NCBI GenBank assembly: GCA_023212645.1
Contig: JALBYC010000003.1
Location: 124,001 to 188,000, forward strand
DNA length: 64,000 nt
Direction of reading: 5' to 3'
Source of the DNA: Farysia itapuensis
Taxonomy: Eukaryota > Basidiomycota > Ustilaginomycetes > Ustilaginales > Ustilaginaceae
Shown: in pieces, positions 19,174 to 28,548 of the stretch
Numbering within the stretch: position 1 is the first letter of the stretch
Layout of the letters: each line of letters begins with the position of its first letter
The notes under the pieces: model-generated
Told to the model about the DNA's origin: nothing
The model's input: only the letters and a program-made list of their open reading frames with translations
The model's database searches: none
Translations under genes and position numbers: made by a program

Positions 19174-21486
19174 TTAGGATGTTTTCTGCATGATAGCTTT
19201 CTTCGCTGCCTTGCTTTTCTTTCCATTTGCCTGCGAAGGAAGGGGTATCGTCTCATGATCCGCCGTTAGCTCTTCAAGCGGAGCTCCCTGCGCGAGTACC
19301 ACTTGAGGTCCGTTGTCGATGAGGTTGTCCGAGGCATGCTCTGTTTTAGCTCCATTCGTATTCTTGAGGACTTTGGATTTCTTCTTAGGCGTAGTATCTT
19401 TGGTCGAGGCTACAGAGTTGCCATCTTCGTCGACGTCAGCATCATCAGCTTCTTCGTCAGCCGCGCCCGGCTCTGTACCGAAGGGCCGACGCTCTCGTCC
19501 CTCTCGGAGCTCCTGACGAACCCAGTCCGCTTCCATGTGCATGTCCTGTAGCACTTCCATGCTTGTCTTAACATACTCTTCCTCTGTAGGACCAGCAAGT
19601 TCAATGCCTTCTTCGTCTCCCAAATCGGCTCCTGGGCCAGTGTACTTTTTGCCAAGCCGTTTGGCCGCTTCCTTAGCCTTGGCAATAGCTCGCTCGGCTT
19701 TTGACAGACTTTTGGCGTTGAGCTTGGTGTCGGAGGCTTTCGAAGTCGGTGCGAAGTCATCGTCGTCCTTTCCGTCGCTGCCAAGTTCTTCCGGTTCTTC
19801 CCCCTCCTTTGCCGAGCCCTTCTTCGACTTTTTCACCGGCCTTGGCAATCGCTCTCCGCCAAGCTTGCCTTTCCGGCCGGACGTCTTGACTCCAATGTCT
19901 TTTGCAGGTGGTCGAAGACTTTCGTGCTTGACGGGACGGATATCGTAGATACGATGTAGCTCGAGCACGGCTTGCTCTTTATCTTTGGCCTCGATCATGA
20001 GGTATGCGTCTGCGGGCAGATCGGGTGGAAGAACTCCACAGCGATCGGAATGTGCACGGCGCTCTCGTAGATTGCTCGAGCCCGGTCTGGGTTCTGACAA
20101 ATGATATTTGGGAGTGATGCCCTTCCGGGCCCATATTGCCTGGATTTCGGGCAAAAGCTCCGAAGGAGGTCGAGCTGAAGGGCGCAGTAAATCATGATGG
20201 AAGTCAAACACCATGGGGATGTCGAGTTCTTTACACAACGGCAAAAGTTCTTCGGCGCTCCAAGACATCTCGTCGTTCTCGAGCACAAGCCGGTCCTTGA
20301 CGTTTTGCGAAAGACGAGTGGTGTACGTTTCACGCATTCGATCCAAGGTCGCTGCTCGATCTCCGAACGTGCCTCCGCCATGGATGATCATGACACTGTC
20401 CTTGCCCATTCCCATCAGATCCAACATCTCGCAATGTGATGAGAGATCACGGATGCTAGACTCGATGACTTCTGGTCTGTTACTACCAAGCTGGGTGAAT
20501 TGTCCGGGATGCATCGTGAGACGATGTCCGAGACGTTTCGCCAAATCTCCAGCCGCTTTGAGCTCCTTCTCGGCGTACTGCAACGAGTAGCCGTACTTTT
20601 CGTGGGAAGCGAACGGGAACACTTCGGACGACAAACGCATAAACTTGATGCCATTTTCCTCGTTCCACAGTATCATGGGAATCATGTCTCGTGCATTGAG
20701 TCGGCCTAGTTCCTTGATGAAATCGGGGCCTTGCTCGTCCATGGTCTTGATTCTCGCTGTACGGCTGGAAAATACAGGGGGATCCTGCCATCTCAAGACT
20801 GTGTTCAGACAAGCATAGCCCAATTGACCACGGAAGCCATTCTTGCGCTCTTCGCGCTTCTCTGGCGGACCTTCGAGTCGAAAATCGCGCTTCGGGACAT
20901 CTGGTATGATATGGTTCACCTCCTTCTTCTTGCGCTTAGCAAGTCGCCGACCATTCTTGTCACGCTTGACCGGGTCGCCTTCCTCATCCAGCTCGATAGA
21001 ATACTCTTCGCCGTGTACGTTCACGCGGGTTTCGAAGTGTGTGGGTGGCTCGATTTTGGGCTCCTTTTTCGTGGCCTTCTTTCTCTTCTTGCTTTTAGTG
21101 TCTTCCGCGTCTACATCTACATCCTCAGCTGAAGAGAGACCTGATGACTCTTCCTGCTTCGTCTCGTCTGCGTCGATGATGTCGGAGGCAACTTGCTCAG
21201 CGATGGAATGAACGGTCTCGCCCTCTGCTTTGACAGTGGCTACGACGGTTCGAGCTTTGACGGGCTGCTTGCCTACCATTTTTGCACGCTTTGGAGAGGG
21301 CTGCACCTTGGATATGTTGACATGAACATCTTCCTGGTAGTTGATGGGTGCCGTAGTGGATGTACGCGCGCTCCTACGAGTCACTGCAGATGGCATAGCT
21401 GTATATACTGCAATTGGCCAACGGAAAAGTGGTAGTGGTCTGCTGAGTGCGGCGGTAACAAGAGATCGCGAGGCAAGGCCGTACAT
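19174..21486 (-). CDS. uve1: UV-damage endonuclease (UVDE/Uve1)
   Basis: 770 residues. The catalytic TIM-barrel core runs from about residue 220 (LGYACLN) to 515; metal-binding signatures visible include RLTMHPGQFTQLGS, IIHGGGTFGD and DFHHDLL with the YHLSEPRPG strand. UVDE nicks DNA immediately 5' of UV photoproducts and other distortions, starting alternative excision repair. The core is flanked by a 200-residue Lys/Glu-rich N-part and a 250-residue Lys/Asp/Glu C-part. The first 35 residues from the ATG at 21486 are rich in Arg, Ser, Leu and Ala without acids, like a mitochondrial presequence, and a second ATG at 21396 would start without it, so dual mitochondrial and nuclear forms are possible. 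It shares a 450-base divergent region with a mitochondrial protein gene. Confidence 0.93.
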   Translation of the reverse strand: MYGLASRSLVTAALSRPLPLFRWPIAVYTAMPSAVTRRSARTSTTAPINYQEDVHVNISKVQPSPKRAKMVGKQPVKARTVVATVKAEGETVHSIAEQVASDIIDADETKQEESSGLSSAEDVDVDAEDTKSKKRKKATKKEPKIEPPTHFETRVNVHGEEYSIELDEEGDPVKRDKNGRRLAKRKKKEVNHIIPDVPKRDFRLEGPPEKREERKNGFRGQLGYACLNTVLRWQDPPVFSSRTARIKTMDEQGPDFIKELGRLNARDMIPMILWNEENGIKFMRLSSEVFPFASHEKYGYSLQYAEKELKAAGDLAKRLGHRLTMHPGQFTQLGSNRPEVIESSIRDLSSHCEMLDLMGMGKDSVMIIHGGGTFGDRAATLDRMRETYTTRLSQNVKDRLVLENDEMSWSAEELLPLCKELDIPMVFDFHHDLLRPSARPPSELLPEIQAIWARKGITPKYHLSEPRPGSSNLRERRAHSDRCGVLPPDLPADAYLMIEAKDKEQAVLELHRIYDIRPVKHESLRPPAKDIGVKTSGRKGKLGGERLPRPVKKSKKGSAKEGEEPEELGSDGKDDDDFAPTSKASDTKLNAKSLSKAERAIAKAKEAAKRLGKKYTGPGADLGDEEGIELAGPTEEEYVKTSMEVLQDMHMEADWVRQELREGRERRPFGTEPGAADEEADDADVDEDGNSVASTKDTTPKKKSKVLKNTNGAKTEHASDNLIDNGPQVVLAQGAPLEELTADHETIPLPSQANGKKSKAAKKAIMQKTS

Positions 21487-21936
21487 GCACGCCCCCCTCG
21501 GAAACTTGGGCGGTCTAGAGATGGTGTAAGAGAAGAGAAAGTCCCGATGCTGGCAGGAGGCCAATGATTGTGACGAGCAAGCCACGAAGTCTCATGTCGC
21601 GAATTCGGACGCGAGATTTGCATTCTCAACTACCACGCCCTGTCCCGTATGCGCGAATTCATCATTGCTTGCCACCAAGATCTGAGTGGAGGAAAGTCAG
21701 GGTGCAGATCCATAGATCCATAATTCCATAATTCATAAAAAAAAGTCGCCGACTGGCCTAACATGATTTTGTCCCGAAAGCTGCAAGCTGCAAGCGCTGC
21801 AAAGCTGCAAAGCTGACCAATCTATCAGGGTGCAAGAGCGCACTGGCGCACCCACCTGTAGGCCTGTTGGGGTGCATTGATATCGTTCCTAGTCAATTCC
21901 CCAATACCGTACTTTTCTATTACGTGGAGACCAGAG
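21487..21936. promoter_or_regulatory. Divergent promoter of uve1 and the RCC1-repeat gene
   Basis: 450 bases. Contains imperfect GATCCATA/ATTCCATA repeats at 21709-21739, an A-rich tract and the AAGCTGC repeat at 21777-21815. Confidence 0.45.
21777..21815. repeat. AAGCTGC tandem repeat in promoter
   Basis: Five imperfect copies of aagctgc/aagcgctgc about 120 bases upstream of the ATG at 21937. Confidence 0.75.
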
Positions 21937-24153
21937 ATGCTGGCCACCTCTCCTGTTGCACGCTCAGCTGTTTGGCGAGGGTGCTCCCGCCAGATTTACA
22001 AGAGCGCTCGTCTCGGATCGCGTACTTTCCACACAGGTCGTTCGAGGACCCATGGCGCTAAACCCGCAAGCTTGTCAAGGTCAAGCATCCCAATCACTAC
22101 TCTGGCGCTCTTTGCAACGGGTTCTGCCGCGTTGTGGCTGACTATTGGATCGCCAGTCTATAACGAAGCTGCTCCCTCTGTGGCTACAAACAGCGACATA
22201 ACTCCAACCACTATGTCGCAGCAGGATCAAATGCGCCAGCGCTCCCGCTTGCAAGGCGTTTACGCCTGGGGTTCAAACCGATACAATGTTGTCGCTCCTG
22301 ATGCTCCCCAAACTACTTTAGTACGTACGCCGCGCTCGATCCCGTTCTTCGATGGAGTCGCTTTACGCGACATCAATCTGCAGGAGAGGCATGGTGTCGC
22401 TGTTGATGCGAACGGTGACGTCTATCAGTGGGGATTAGGGTTTTTTGACCCGGCACTTCGCGAGGCAGCAGCTATCGAAGACGTACCTCTCGGAAGGCGC
22501 AGAGAGAAAGTGTCGGCCAATCAGCAAGCACCTCTCGGAAGTTTGGCGAGCAAAACCTTGAACCCTGTTAAGACCCTAAGCGGGAAAAACATTGTCAAGG
22601 TGGAAGCAACTGAGGAGAAGATTTACGCTCTGTCAAAAGATGGAAAGATCTACACCTTCTCAGCTGTCCAGCAGACTCAAAACCTCCGACGCAAGGCCGC
22701 GGACTGGTCTGCCAATCCGTTCAAGCTCTTCAACATTTTGGCCGGAAATTCGATCGATCATGAGGTTCTGCATCCTGCACCTTCAGCACGCTTTGGTAGC
22801 ACAGAGGCCGTGCATGATATTGCTGCGGGGACTCACCACCTTCTTGCCCTCACCAACAAAGGTCGCACCTTCTGCACACCCCTGTCTGAGGATGGCAACA
22901 ATTTCGGACAGCTTGGCGCTCAAAGGGTACTGCTCAACCATGCAAAGACACCAGACAGTAAAGCTGGACATGTAGATGCCCTTATGCAGTCTAAAATGTT
23001 TGCAGAGCTGGAAAGGGTAGATGGGCGACCTGTTGCCTCTCTGATGCCGTCTGACGCTCTTCCTCCCAAGTCGATCGAGTCGAATCAAACCTCAAAACCT
23101 CAGCCTGAGACAAGCGCCCCTGTGTACACCAGCACCGACCATGGAGGTGCGCTGAAGCCTGTAACAGAACCAGTTGGAAGCATCAGATGGTGCACCACTT
23201 TGCACGAAATCCCGGCTTTGCGCAGAATCAATATTGTCCAGATAGCTGCTGGCTCCGAACACTCGCTGGCAAGAACTCACGATGGTCGCGTTCTTGCTTG
23301 GGGCCGACATACTCACGGCCAATGTGGGCTCGGTAGCAATTTCAGCATGGAAAGCGTCCCGATCCCTACCGAGGTCGTATTGAGCAAATCTTTCAACAAC
23401 AGCTCCACTGATGTCAAAGCAACGTCGATTGCCGCAGGCGCAGACAATTCCTTTTTCATGACATCCCGCCGCGACACCAGCTCTAGCAGTGTTCGAAGTC
23501 CTCTCAGGATTGATCTGCTTGCTGTCGGAAAAGGACAATGGGGCACTCTGGGCAATGCAATGTGGAGCCAAGTTGCTGCTCAGCCCGGTAGAGTCAAAAC
23601 TGTCTCAGGGCTGATGGAATATTCTGAACTTTCAGGTCAAACACATCCCGTCCCCATTCATTCGATCAGTGTTGGCAAACCTGGGCATGTGGCGCTGGTG
23701 CTGGACACAGTCGAAACGGCAGGACATTTAGCTTTTGGTCGAGACGTAATGGTCTGGGGTCATAACGCAGCTTTCCAGCTTGGCACATCGAAGCGATCGA
23801 ACCTGGCGGTGCCTCAACACTTGAAGCCGCTGCCACCGCTCACCAAGGCATCTGACCCCAGCGTGGAAGTGGACGGCGCGGCCCTTTTCACCATTGAGCA
23901 GGCTTTACAGCAAACAAGCGACCCAGGCCTTAAAGAAGCAGATATCAATTCTGGAGCATTGACGCACATGCCGCACAATCGGCTGCAATTAGCTTCCAAG
24001 ACCAAGACCGATACTCGTCTGCCACCGCTCAGGTCAGCTGCTGCAGGCGAAACAAGTAACGAGAAGCCGCAAGTCAAGAAAAATGTGACCATTGAGGAAA
24101 GCATCAAAGCAGGCACTGTGTCCACGGTCGTCTTTTGGAAGATACAGCCTTAG
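21937..24153 (+). CDS. Mitochondrial RCC1-repeat protein (Fmp25-like)
   Basis: 738 residues. Residues 1-40 are Arg/Ser-rich with no acidic residues, a mitochondrial presequence, followed by one membrane segment around 53-72. The rest is built from RCC1-type blades: GVYAWGSN near 108, VYQWGLGF, VLAWGRHTHGQCGLGS and VMVWGHNAAFQLGT are clear repeat ends, with several degenerate ones between. This is the architecture of yeast Fmp25, an inner-membrane protein needed for assembly of respiratory complex III. No Ran-exchange function is expected. The ATG at 21937 was chosen because it begins the presequence; the frame upstream has no ATG. A C-terminal Lys/Glu tail follows the propeller. Confidence 0.82.
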   Translation: MLATSPVARSAVWRGCSRQIYKSARLGSRTFHTGRSRTHGAKPASLSRSSIPITTLALFATGSAALWLTIGSPVYNEAAPSVATNSDITPTTMSQQDQMRQRSRLQGVYAWGSNRYNVVAPDAPQTTLVRTPRSIPFFDGVALRDINLQERHGVAVDANGDVYQWGLGFFDPALREAAAIEDVPLGRRREKVSANQQAPLGSLASKTLNPVKTLSGKNIVKVEATEEKIYALSKDGKIYTFSAVQQTQNLRRKAADWSANPFKLFNILAGNSIDHEVLHPAPSARFGSTEAVHDIAAGTHHLLALTNKGRTFCTPLSEDGNNFGQLGAQRVLLNHAKTPDSKAGHVDALMQSKMFAELERVDGRPVASLMPSDALPPKSIESNQTSKPQPETSAPVYTSTDHGGALKPVTEPVGSIRWCTTLHEIPALRRINIVQIAAGSEHSLARTHDGRVLAWGRHTHGQCGLGSNFSMESVPIPTEVVLSKSFNNSSTDVKATSIAAGADNSFFMTSRRDTSSSSVRSPLRIDLLAVGKGQWGTLGNAMWSQVAAQPGRVKTVSGLMEYSELSGQTHPVPIHSISVGKPGHVALVLDTVETAGHLAFGRDVMVWGHNAAFQLGTSKRSNLAVPQHLKPLPPLTKASDPSVEVDGAALFTIEQALQQTSDPGLKEADINSGALTHMPHNRLQLASKTKTDTRLPPLRSAAAGETSNEKPQVKKNVTIEESIKAGTVSTVVFWKIQP

Positions 24154-24353
24154 TTCTAGGTACAGCAATGTCAAATTACAACCCTCCCATGTTCAATGTG
24201 TACTGTGCTGGAGATATTCTTCTGAAACACTCGTCGAGTCAGCTCGGCAAATTTCCCGGCATTTGATCTTGCCTCTACTATTTTGCAACTTGTGCGTCCA
24301 AATTCACACCTAAACGCTTTCCTGTCTTCTCATCCCTGTAGTGATTCGTCAAG

Positions 24354-25088
24354 ATGCCGACAGTGGACGACCTACTGACTCGATTGGGGCCCAGAGTATC
24401 TACAGAACCAGCCTTGTCCCCAAAAGCGAGGCTTTTAGAGGGACAGTACATCGACCTAGTTCCATTGTCGGTGGGACACACGGACGAGCTGTTCGAGCTA
24501 GCTGGCAAGGCAGAGCATGAAAAGACATGGGACTATCTGCTGGAAGAGCCTTTCAATGGAAATAAAAGTGCTTGGAAGGAGCATGTTGCAAACATCACGT
24601 CAAGGGAGAACATGGTATTTTGGGCCGTCCAAGACAAGGACACCCGGCAAATTCTTGGATACCTTTCGTACCTTCGAATTGACACAGCAAACCGTAGTAT
24701 AGAGATCGGCAACATCCTTTTCTCGAATCTTTTGCAGCGTTCACGAAAGTCGACCGAAGCTGTTGTACTGCTGATGCGACACGCCTTTGACGACCTCGGA
24801 TATAGGCGATTGGAGTGGAAGTGCAACAATCTCAATCAACCTTCCAAGTCCGCTGCTGTGCGATACGGGTTCGACTTCGAAGGAGTTTTTCGGAAGATGT
24901 TTGTTCTCAAAGGGCGCAATCGAGATACGGCTTGGTTCGCGATCATAGACGACGACTGGCCAGCCCGCAAACTGGCTCTACAGGGCTGGCTTGACCCATG
25001 CAACTTTGATACTGATGGTAAACAAATCCGAGCCCTGAAAGATTTCCATGCCGATCAAGGCCACATCGTTCTTCCTCCGCCACCATAA
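24354..25088 (+). CDS. GNAT-family N-acetyltransferase
   Basis: 244 residues. The region from about 40 to 215 follows the Acetyltransf_3 (RimJ/RimL-like) layout: an early beta strand with LVPLSVGH, a strand ending YLSYLRID, an acetyl-CoA-binding loop region at IEIGNILFSNLLQRSRKSTEA, and the late conserved VRYGFDFEGVFRK strand-helix. The classical Q/R-x-x-G-x-G loop is weak here (QRSRKST), common in fungal members. Fungal homologues acetylate small molecules or protein N-termini, but the substrate is not predictable. No targeting signal is visible. The ATG at 24354 is the first in frame. Confidence 0.82.
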   Translation: MPTVDDLLTRLGPRVSTEPALSPKARLLEGQYIDLVPLSVGHTDELFELAGKAEHEKTWDYLLEEPFNGNKSAWKEHVANITSRENMVFWAVQDKDTRQILGYLSYLRIDTANRSIEIGNILFSNLLQRSRKSTEAVVLLMRHAFDDLGYRRLEWKCNNLNQPSKSAAVRYGFDFEGVFRKMFVLKGRNRDTAWFAIIDDDWPARKLALQGWLDPCNFDTDGKQIRALKDFHADQGHIVLPPPP

Positions 25089-26317
25089 TGAACCTTAAGC
25101 TTCTTCTAAAGTCACCGGGCCCGGATAAATAAATCCAAGCTTCTGTACGAGCGCCTGAATGACGCCCACAGCTTGGCGTCACGTCATTTCCTTAATAAAA
25201 GCTGCCCAGAGACACATGCGTGTTACCGAAGAATGTTGTCTCAACAACACGCTACACCAAAAATGTCGAGGTCAAAGATTGATGGCCGTGGACACTTCGC
25301 TGAAGTACGTTTAGAGGCTGTCATTTTTGTCTATGATCGCATCGGGGTGCCGCGCGGGCGGCCGGTCTGAAGTTTCCGGCAGACCACGGCGTTTAAGCCG
25401 TAACTGAAGTGCCAGCGACTACTGAAGCTCACAGGTTGCCGGTGAAGCTTGACCCGGCTTTTGTGCGGGGTCGTCCACGCCCATACGGCTACGTATATGA
25501 GAACCCGAGCTAGTTCTGTGATCATCGTAACGCGGACATGAAGAGAGTTTCCTCGTTGGCAAACTCACTTGAAGTCTTTGATGTCATGCTACTTTTGTTC
25601 TAGAGACTTCTCTTTTGCAATGCCCCGACGAATTTGCAGCGTGCTTCCCGATGATCTGTAGCACGAACCCCGTCCGCGCTTTGGCCAATTACGGTTCGGC
25701 GGTTGATCGGCCCTAAGTCGGTTGCTTCAAAGTCACGCTGTTTGAAGAATTCGCGAGCCGAAATCTCGCATGCCAAGCGATTGCTGTACCTAGACAGGCG
25801 TACGCATGGACCCCACCTCGCAATACTTCCGACCTTTGAATTACCCCACCGTCTAGTCTCGATGCTGTCTCGGTGCTCTTGCTGATAGCATACAGGCATG
25901 TAGCACCGTCTGTGTCAAACGTTGAGTGCTTTTGTGCTGGCTGCGGTCTTGGCATATGCATTCTTTGTTGTGCTACCTGCAAAGAAGAAGGGCAGGCCAA
26001 GGGTTGGTAAGCGAGGTAAACGAGCTCGCTAAGATGCCGTCATTACCGAATGAAGAGCGAGCAGCCAAGCCGGCTCACTCGGCTGCTCCACTGTCTGCCT
26101 GGCTTCGTCAGTTCCACCCACGCTGCGGGGCCTGCCTTAATCTTCGGATCGCCCCTGCACTGTGACTGTGGAGTTCTCCAAGGCGAAACAAGCATATAAG
26201 GCTGGTATGCTCTTCCTTGAACATGCTACCTTTCCTTGTTCCAATTACAGAGGATTGCTGCAAATCTAGCGCAAACCACCTGAACCGCATATTGCTCACC
26301 ACCGTGTCATCCCTGTG
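25089..26317. promoter_or_regulatory. Long upstream region of the invertase gene
   Basis: About 1.2 kb without a convincing gene. TATAAG at 26195-26200 lies about 120 bases before the invertase ATG. Two GCGGGG boxes (25465-25470, 26125-26130) match the SYGGRG core bound by Mig1/CreA-type glucose repressors, which would fit a sucrose-use gene; such six-base matches also occur by chance. Confidence 0.4.
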
Positions 26318-28069
26318 ATGAAGTCTTCGATCTTCCTGACGGCATGGGTCTCGGTCTCGTCGGTGCTGTTTCAGGCCGTGATGGCAGCTCCATCTCCAAA
26401 CACTTTCGCAACGGTCTCCCTACAAGATAAGATCCTGTGCGAGTCGCAGTGCGTCAACTCCAACGGCAGCTCAGTACAGAACTATAGCCCACCTCTCTAT
26501 ACTGAAGCTGTCAGGCCTCAGATCCACTTTTCTCCGACCGTCAACTTCATGAACGATCCAAACGGCTTGGTTTACGCGAACGGAACGTGGCACCTTTTTT
26601 TTCAGTACAATCCCACCCAAAATGTTGCCGGAAATCAGCACTGGGGACATGCCATCTCCAAAGATTTGTACTCTTGGCAAAATCTCCCTATTGCCATCGC
26701 TCCGGAGAATGAGGGCGAGGGTATTTTCAGTGGAAGCGCTATCCTCGATGTCGACAACACGTCCGGCTTCTTCAATGACTCAGTGCCCGCTGAAGCACGA
26801 TTCGTTGCCATGTACACTCTCAATACACCCACGTCGCAGACTCAGCATATTGCTTATTCTTCAGACGGCATCACCTTCACGAAGTATCCGCAGGCGGTAA
26901 TCTCGTTGAACCAGACTCAATTTCGGGATCCAAAGGTATTCTGGGACGAACAAACAAGTCAGTGGATCGTGGCGCTTGCTCTTTCCCAGGAATTCTCGAT
27001 CGTGTTTTACGGATCCCCTGATTTGAAAACGTGGACCGAGCTCAGCAAATTTTCATCCAGTGGTATTCTGGGCTATCAGTACGAGTGTCCAGATCTATTT
27101 CAAGTGCCCGTCGAAGGCGGTCCAGACGATGGCAAACTTATGTGGGTGTTGGTGATCTCGATCAATCCTGGTGCTCCTATTGGAGGCTCCTTTGTCCAAT
27201 ACTGGGTCGGCGACTGGAGCGGGACCGCCTTCACCCCCCGCGACAATGCCGTGCGCACGACTGACTTCTCGAAAGATTTTTATGCTATGCAAACATGGTC
27301 AAACACTGGAAACAAGACCTACGGTATTGCGTGGGCCAACAACTGGGAGTACACTCAAGTCGTGCCAACTACTCCGTTCCGATCGGTCCAGAGTCTTCCT
27401 CGGGAGTTTACTCTGAAGTACTACCGCACAACGCCTCAATTTGGCGATCTGATTCTCAATAATAGACCAGCAAACATGTCGACCATCACCGGCGAGACCC
27501 TTTATCATCTCAACGGCCAGAGCTGCAATTCCAACAAAACCATCGAGCTTTCCGGGAATGGTGCATTTGATATCAATGCCACGTTCAGACTACCAGCAGG
27601 CCAGAATGCCACGTACAATACTATTGGCTCAATCAAGATCATCGCCTCCGATGGCCAACAGACTATTACCACTGGCGTGCAAATGGGCGAGCCTGCTGTG
27701 GCCTATATTGATCGGAGCAAAGCTGGCACGAAATTCGCCGACGGCAATCCGTTCTTCACGGACAAGACCTCCGGAATCATTCGCTATCAAGCAAATTATA
27801 CTGATGAACAGCAGATTCTCGGCCCTTTGCCCACTTCGGCTTACTTGACCACCACGGGTCAGGATTCGTATATCTCGCTTCGAGCCATTGTTGATCGGTC
27901 GATACTTGAAGTCTTTGTCAACGACGGAGAGCTTTCGGGTACGTCTGTGTTCTACTTTGACGATGACGCCATGCCCGCTAAGGCACACATTTCTGTTGGA
28001 GATGACAAACTGGAACTGGCTCATCTAGACGTTAAAGCTCTTAACTCTATCTGGCCTCAGTGCCCTTAA
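26318..28069 (+). CDS. Secreted GH32 beta-fructofuranosidase (invertase)
   Basis: 583 residues with an N-terminal signal peptide (about residues 1-24). GH32 active-site features are all present: nucleophile Asp80 in NDPNG, the RDP motif at 203-205, and the acid/base Glu256 in YECPDLF. A C-terminal beta-sandwich follows, with the typical VDRSILEVFVNDG segment near residue 525. The enzyme releases fructose from sucrose or fructans outside the cell. Many Asn-x-Ser/Thr sites fit secretion. The ATG at 26318 starts the signal peptide. It lies 479 bases upstream of, and on the same strand as, a GH31 glycosidase. Confidence 0.93.
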   Translation: MKSSIFLTAWVSVSSVLFQAVMAAPSPNTFATVSLQDKILCESQCVNSNGSSVQNYSPPLYTEAVRPQIHFSPTVNFMNDPNGLVYANGTWHLFFQYNPTQNVAGNQHWGHAISKDLYSWQNLPIAIAPENEGEGIFSGSAILDVDNTSGFFNDSVPAEARFVAMYTLNTPTSQTQHIAYSSDGITFTKYPQAVISLNQTQFRDPKVFWDEQTSQWIVALALSQEFSIVFYGSPDLKTWTELSKFSSSGILGYQYECPDLFQVPVEGGPDDGKLMWVLVISINPGAPIGGSFVQYWVGDWSGTAFTPRDNAVRTTDFSKDFYAMQTWSNTGNKTYGIAWANNWEYTQVVPTTPFRSVQSLPREFTLKYYRTTPQFGDLILNNRPANMSTITGETLYHLNGQSCNSNKTIELSGNGAFDINATFRLPAGQNATYNTIGSIKIIASDGQQTITTGVQMGEPAVAYIDRSKAGTKFADGNPFFTDKTSGIIRYQANYTDEQQILGPLPTSAYLTTTGQDSYISLRAIVDRSILEVFVNDGELSGTSVFYFDDDAMPAKAHISVGDDKLELAHLDVKALNSIWPQCP

Positions 28070-28548
28070 AAAGTACACACATTTCTTCATGGACGTAGTC
28101 AAGTCTAATTTCTCTGCATGTTCCTTCGCATAGAACCGATGCTGTCTTGCCTTTAGCTTGTGCAGATAATTGGACGCACGTTGACCGACTCGAACAGATG
28201 GTTGTTCGTAAGAGGCAGTTGAGATCAGAGTCAGCATCACATTGTGTCAAGCTGTGTCTCGGGCACAAATTATCAAATTTGCCCGAGCGAATTCTGACGT
28301 GTGCACGTACCGTTCCTGGTGCACGTTCTTGGATTTAGCTCGTAAGCTTGCTTGTATTCGGCATGACCCCGGACGAGGCGTCCCCTGGATCGTGGCCAGC
28401 CTGAATCGGCTCTACCATTCTTGACTGACGATCACCTCACGCTGCTAAGACCAGCAAGATTCAGCAGTAGTAAGATTGCTGGACTGCCCAGCTCAAAGTG
28501 CTTCACGTACATCCAAACTTGTAGACCGAGTCTCAAGCCTGTCGCACC
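28070..28548. other. Intergenic region between GH32 and GH31 genes
   Basis: 479 bases; no gene, repeat or clear TATA box seen. Confidence 0.3.
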
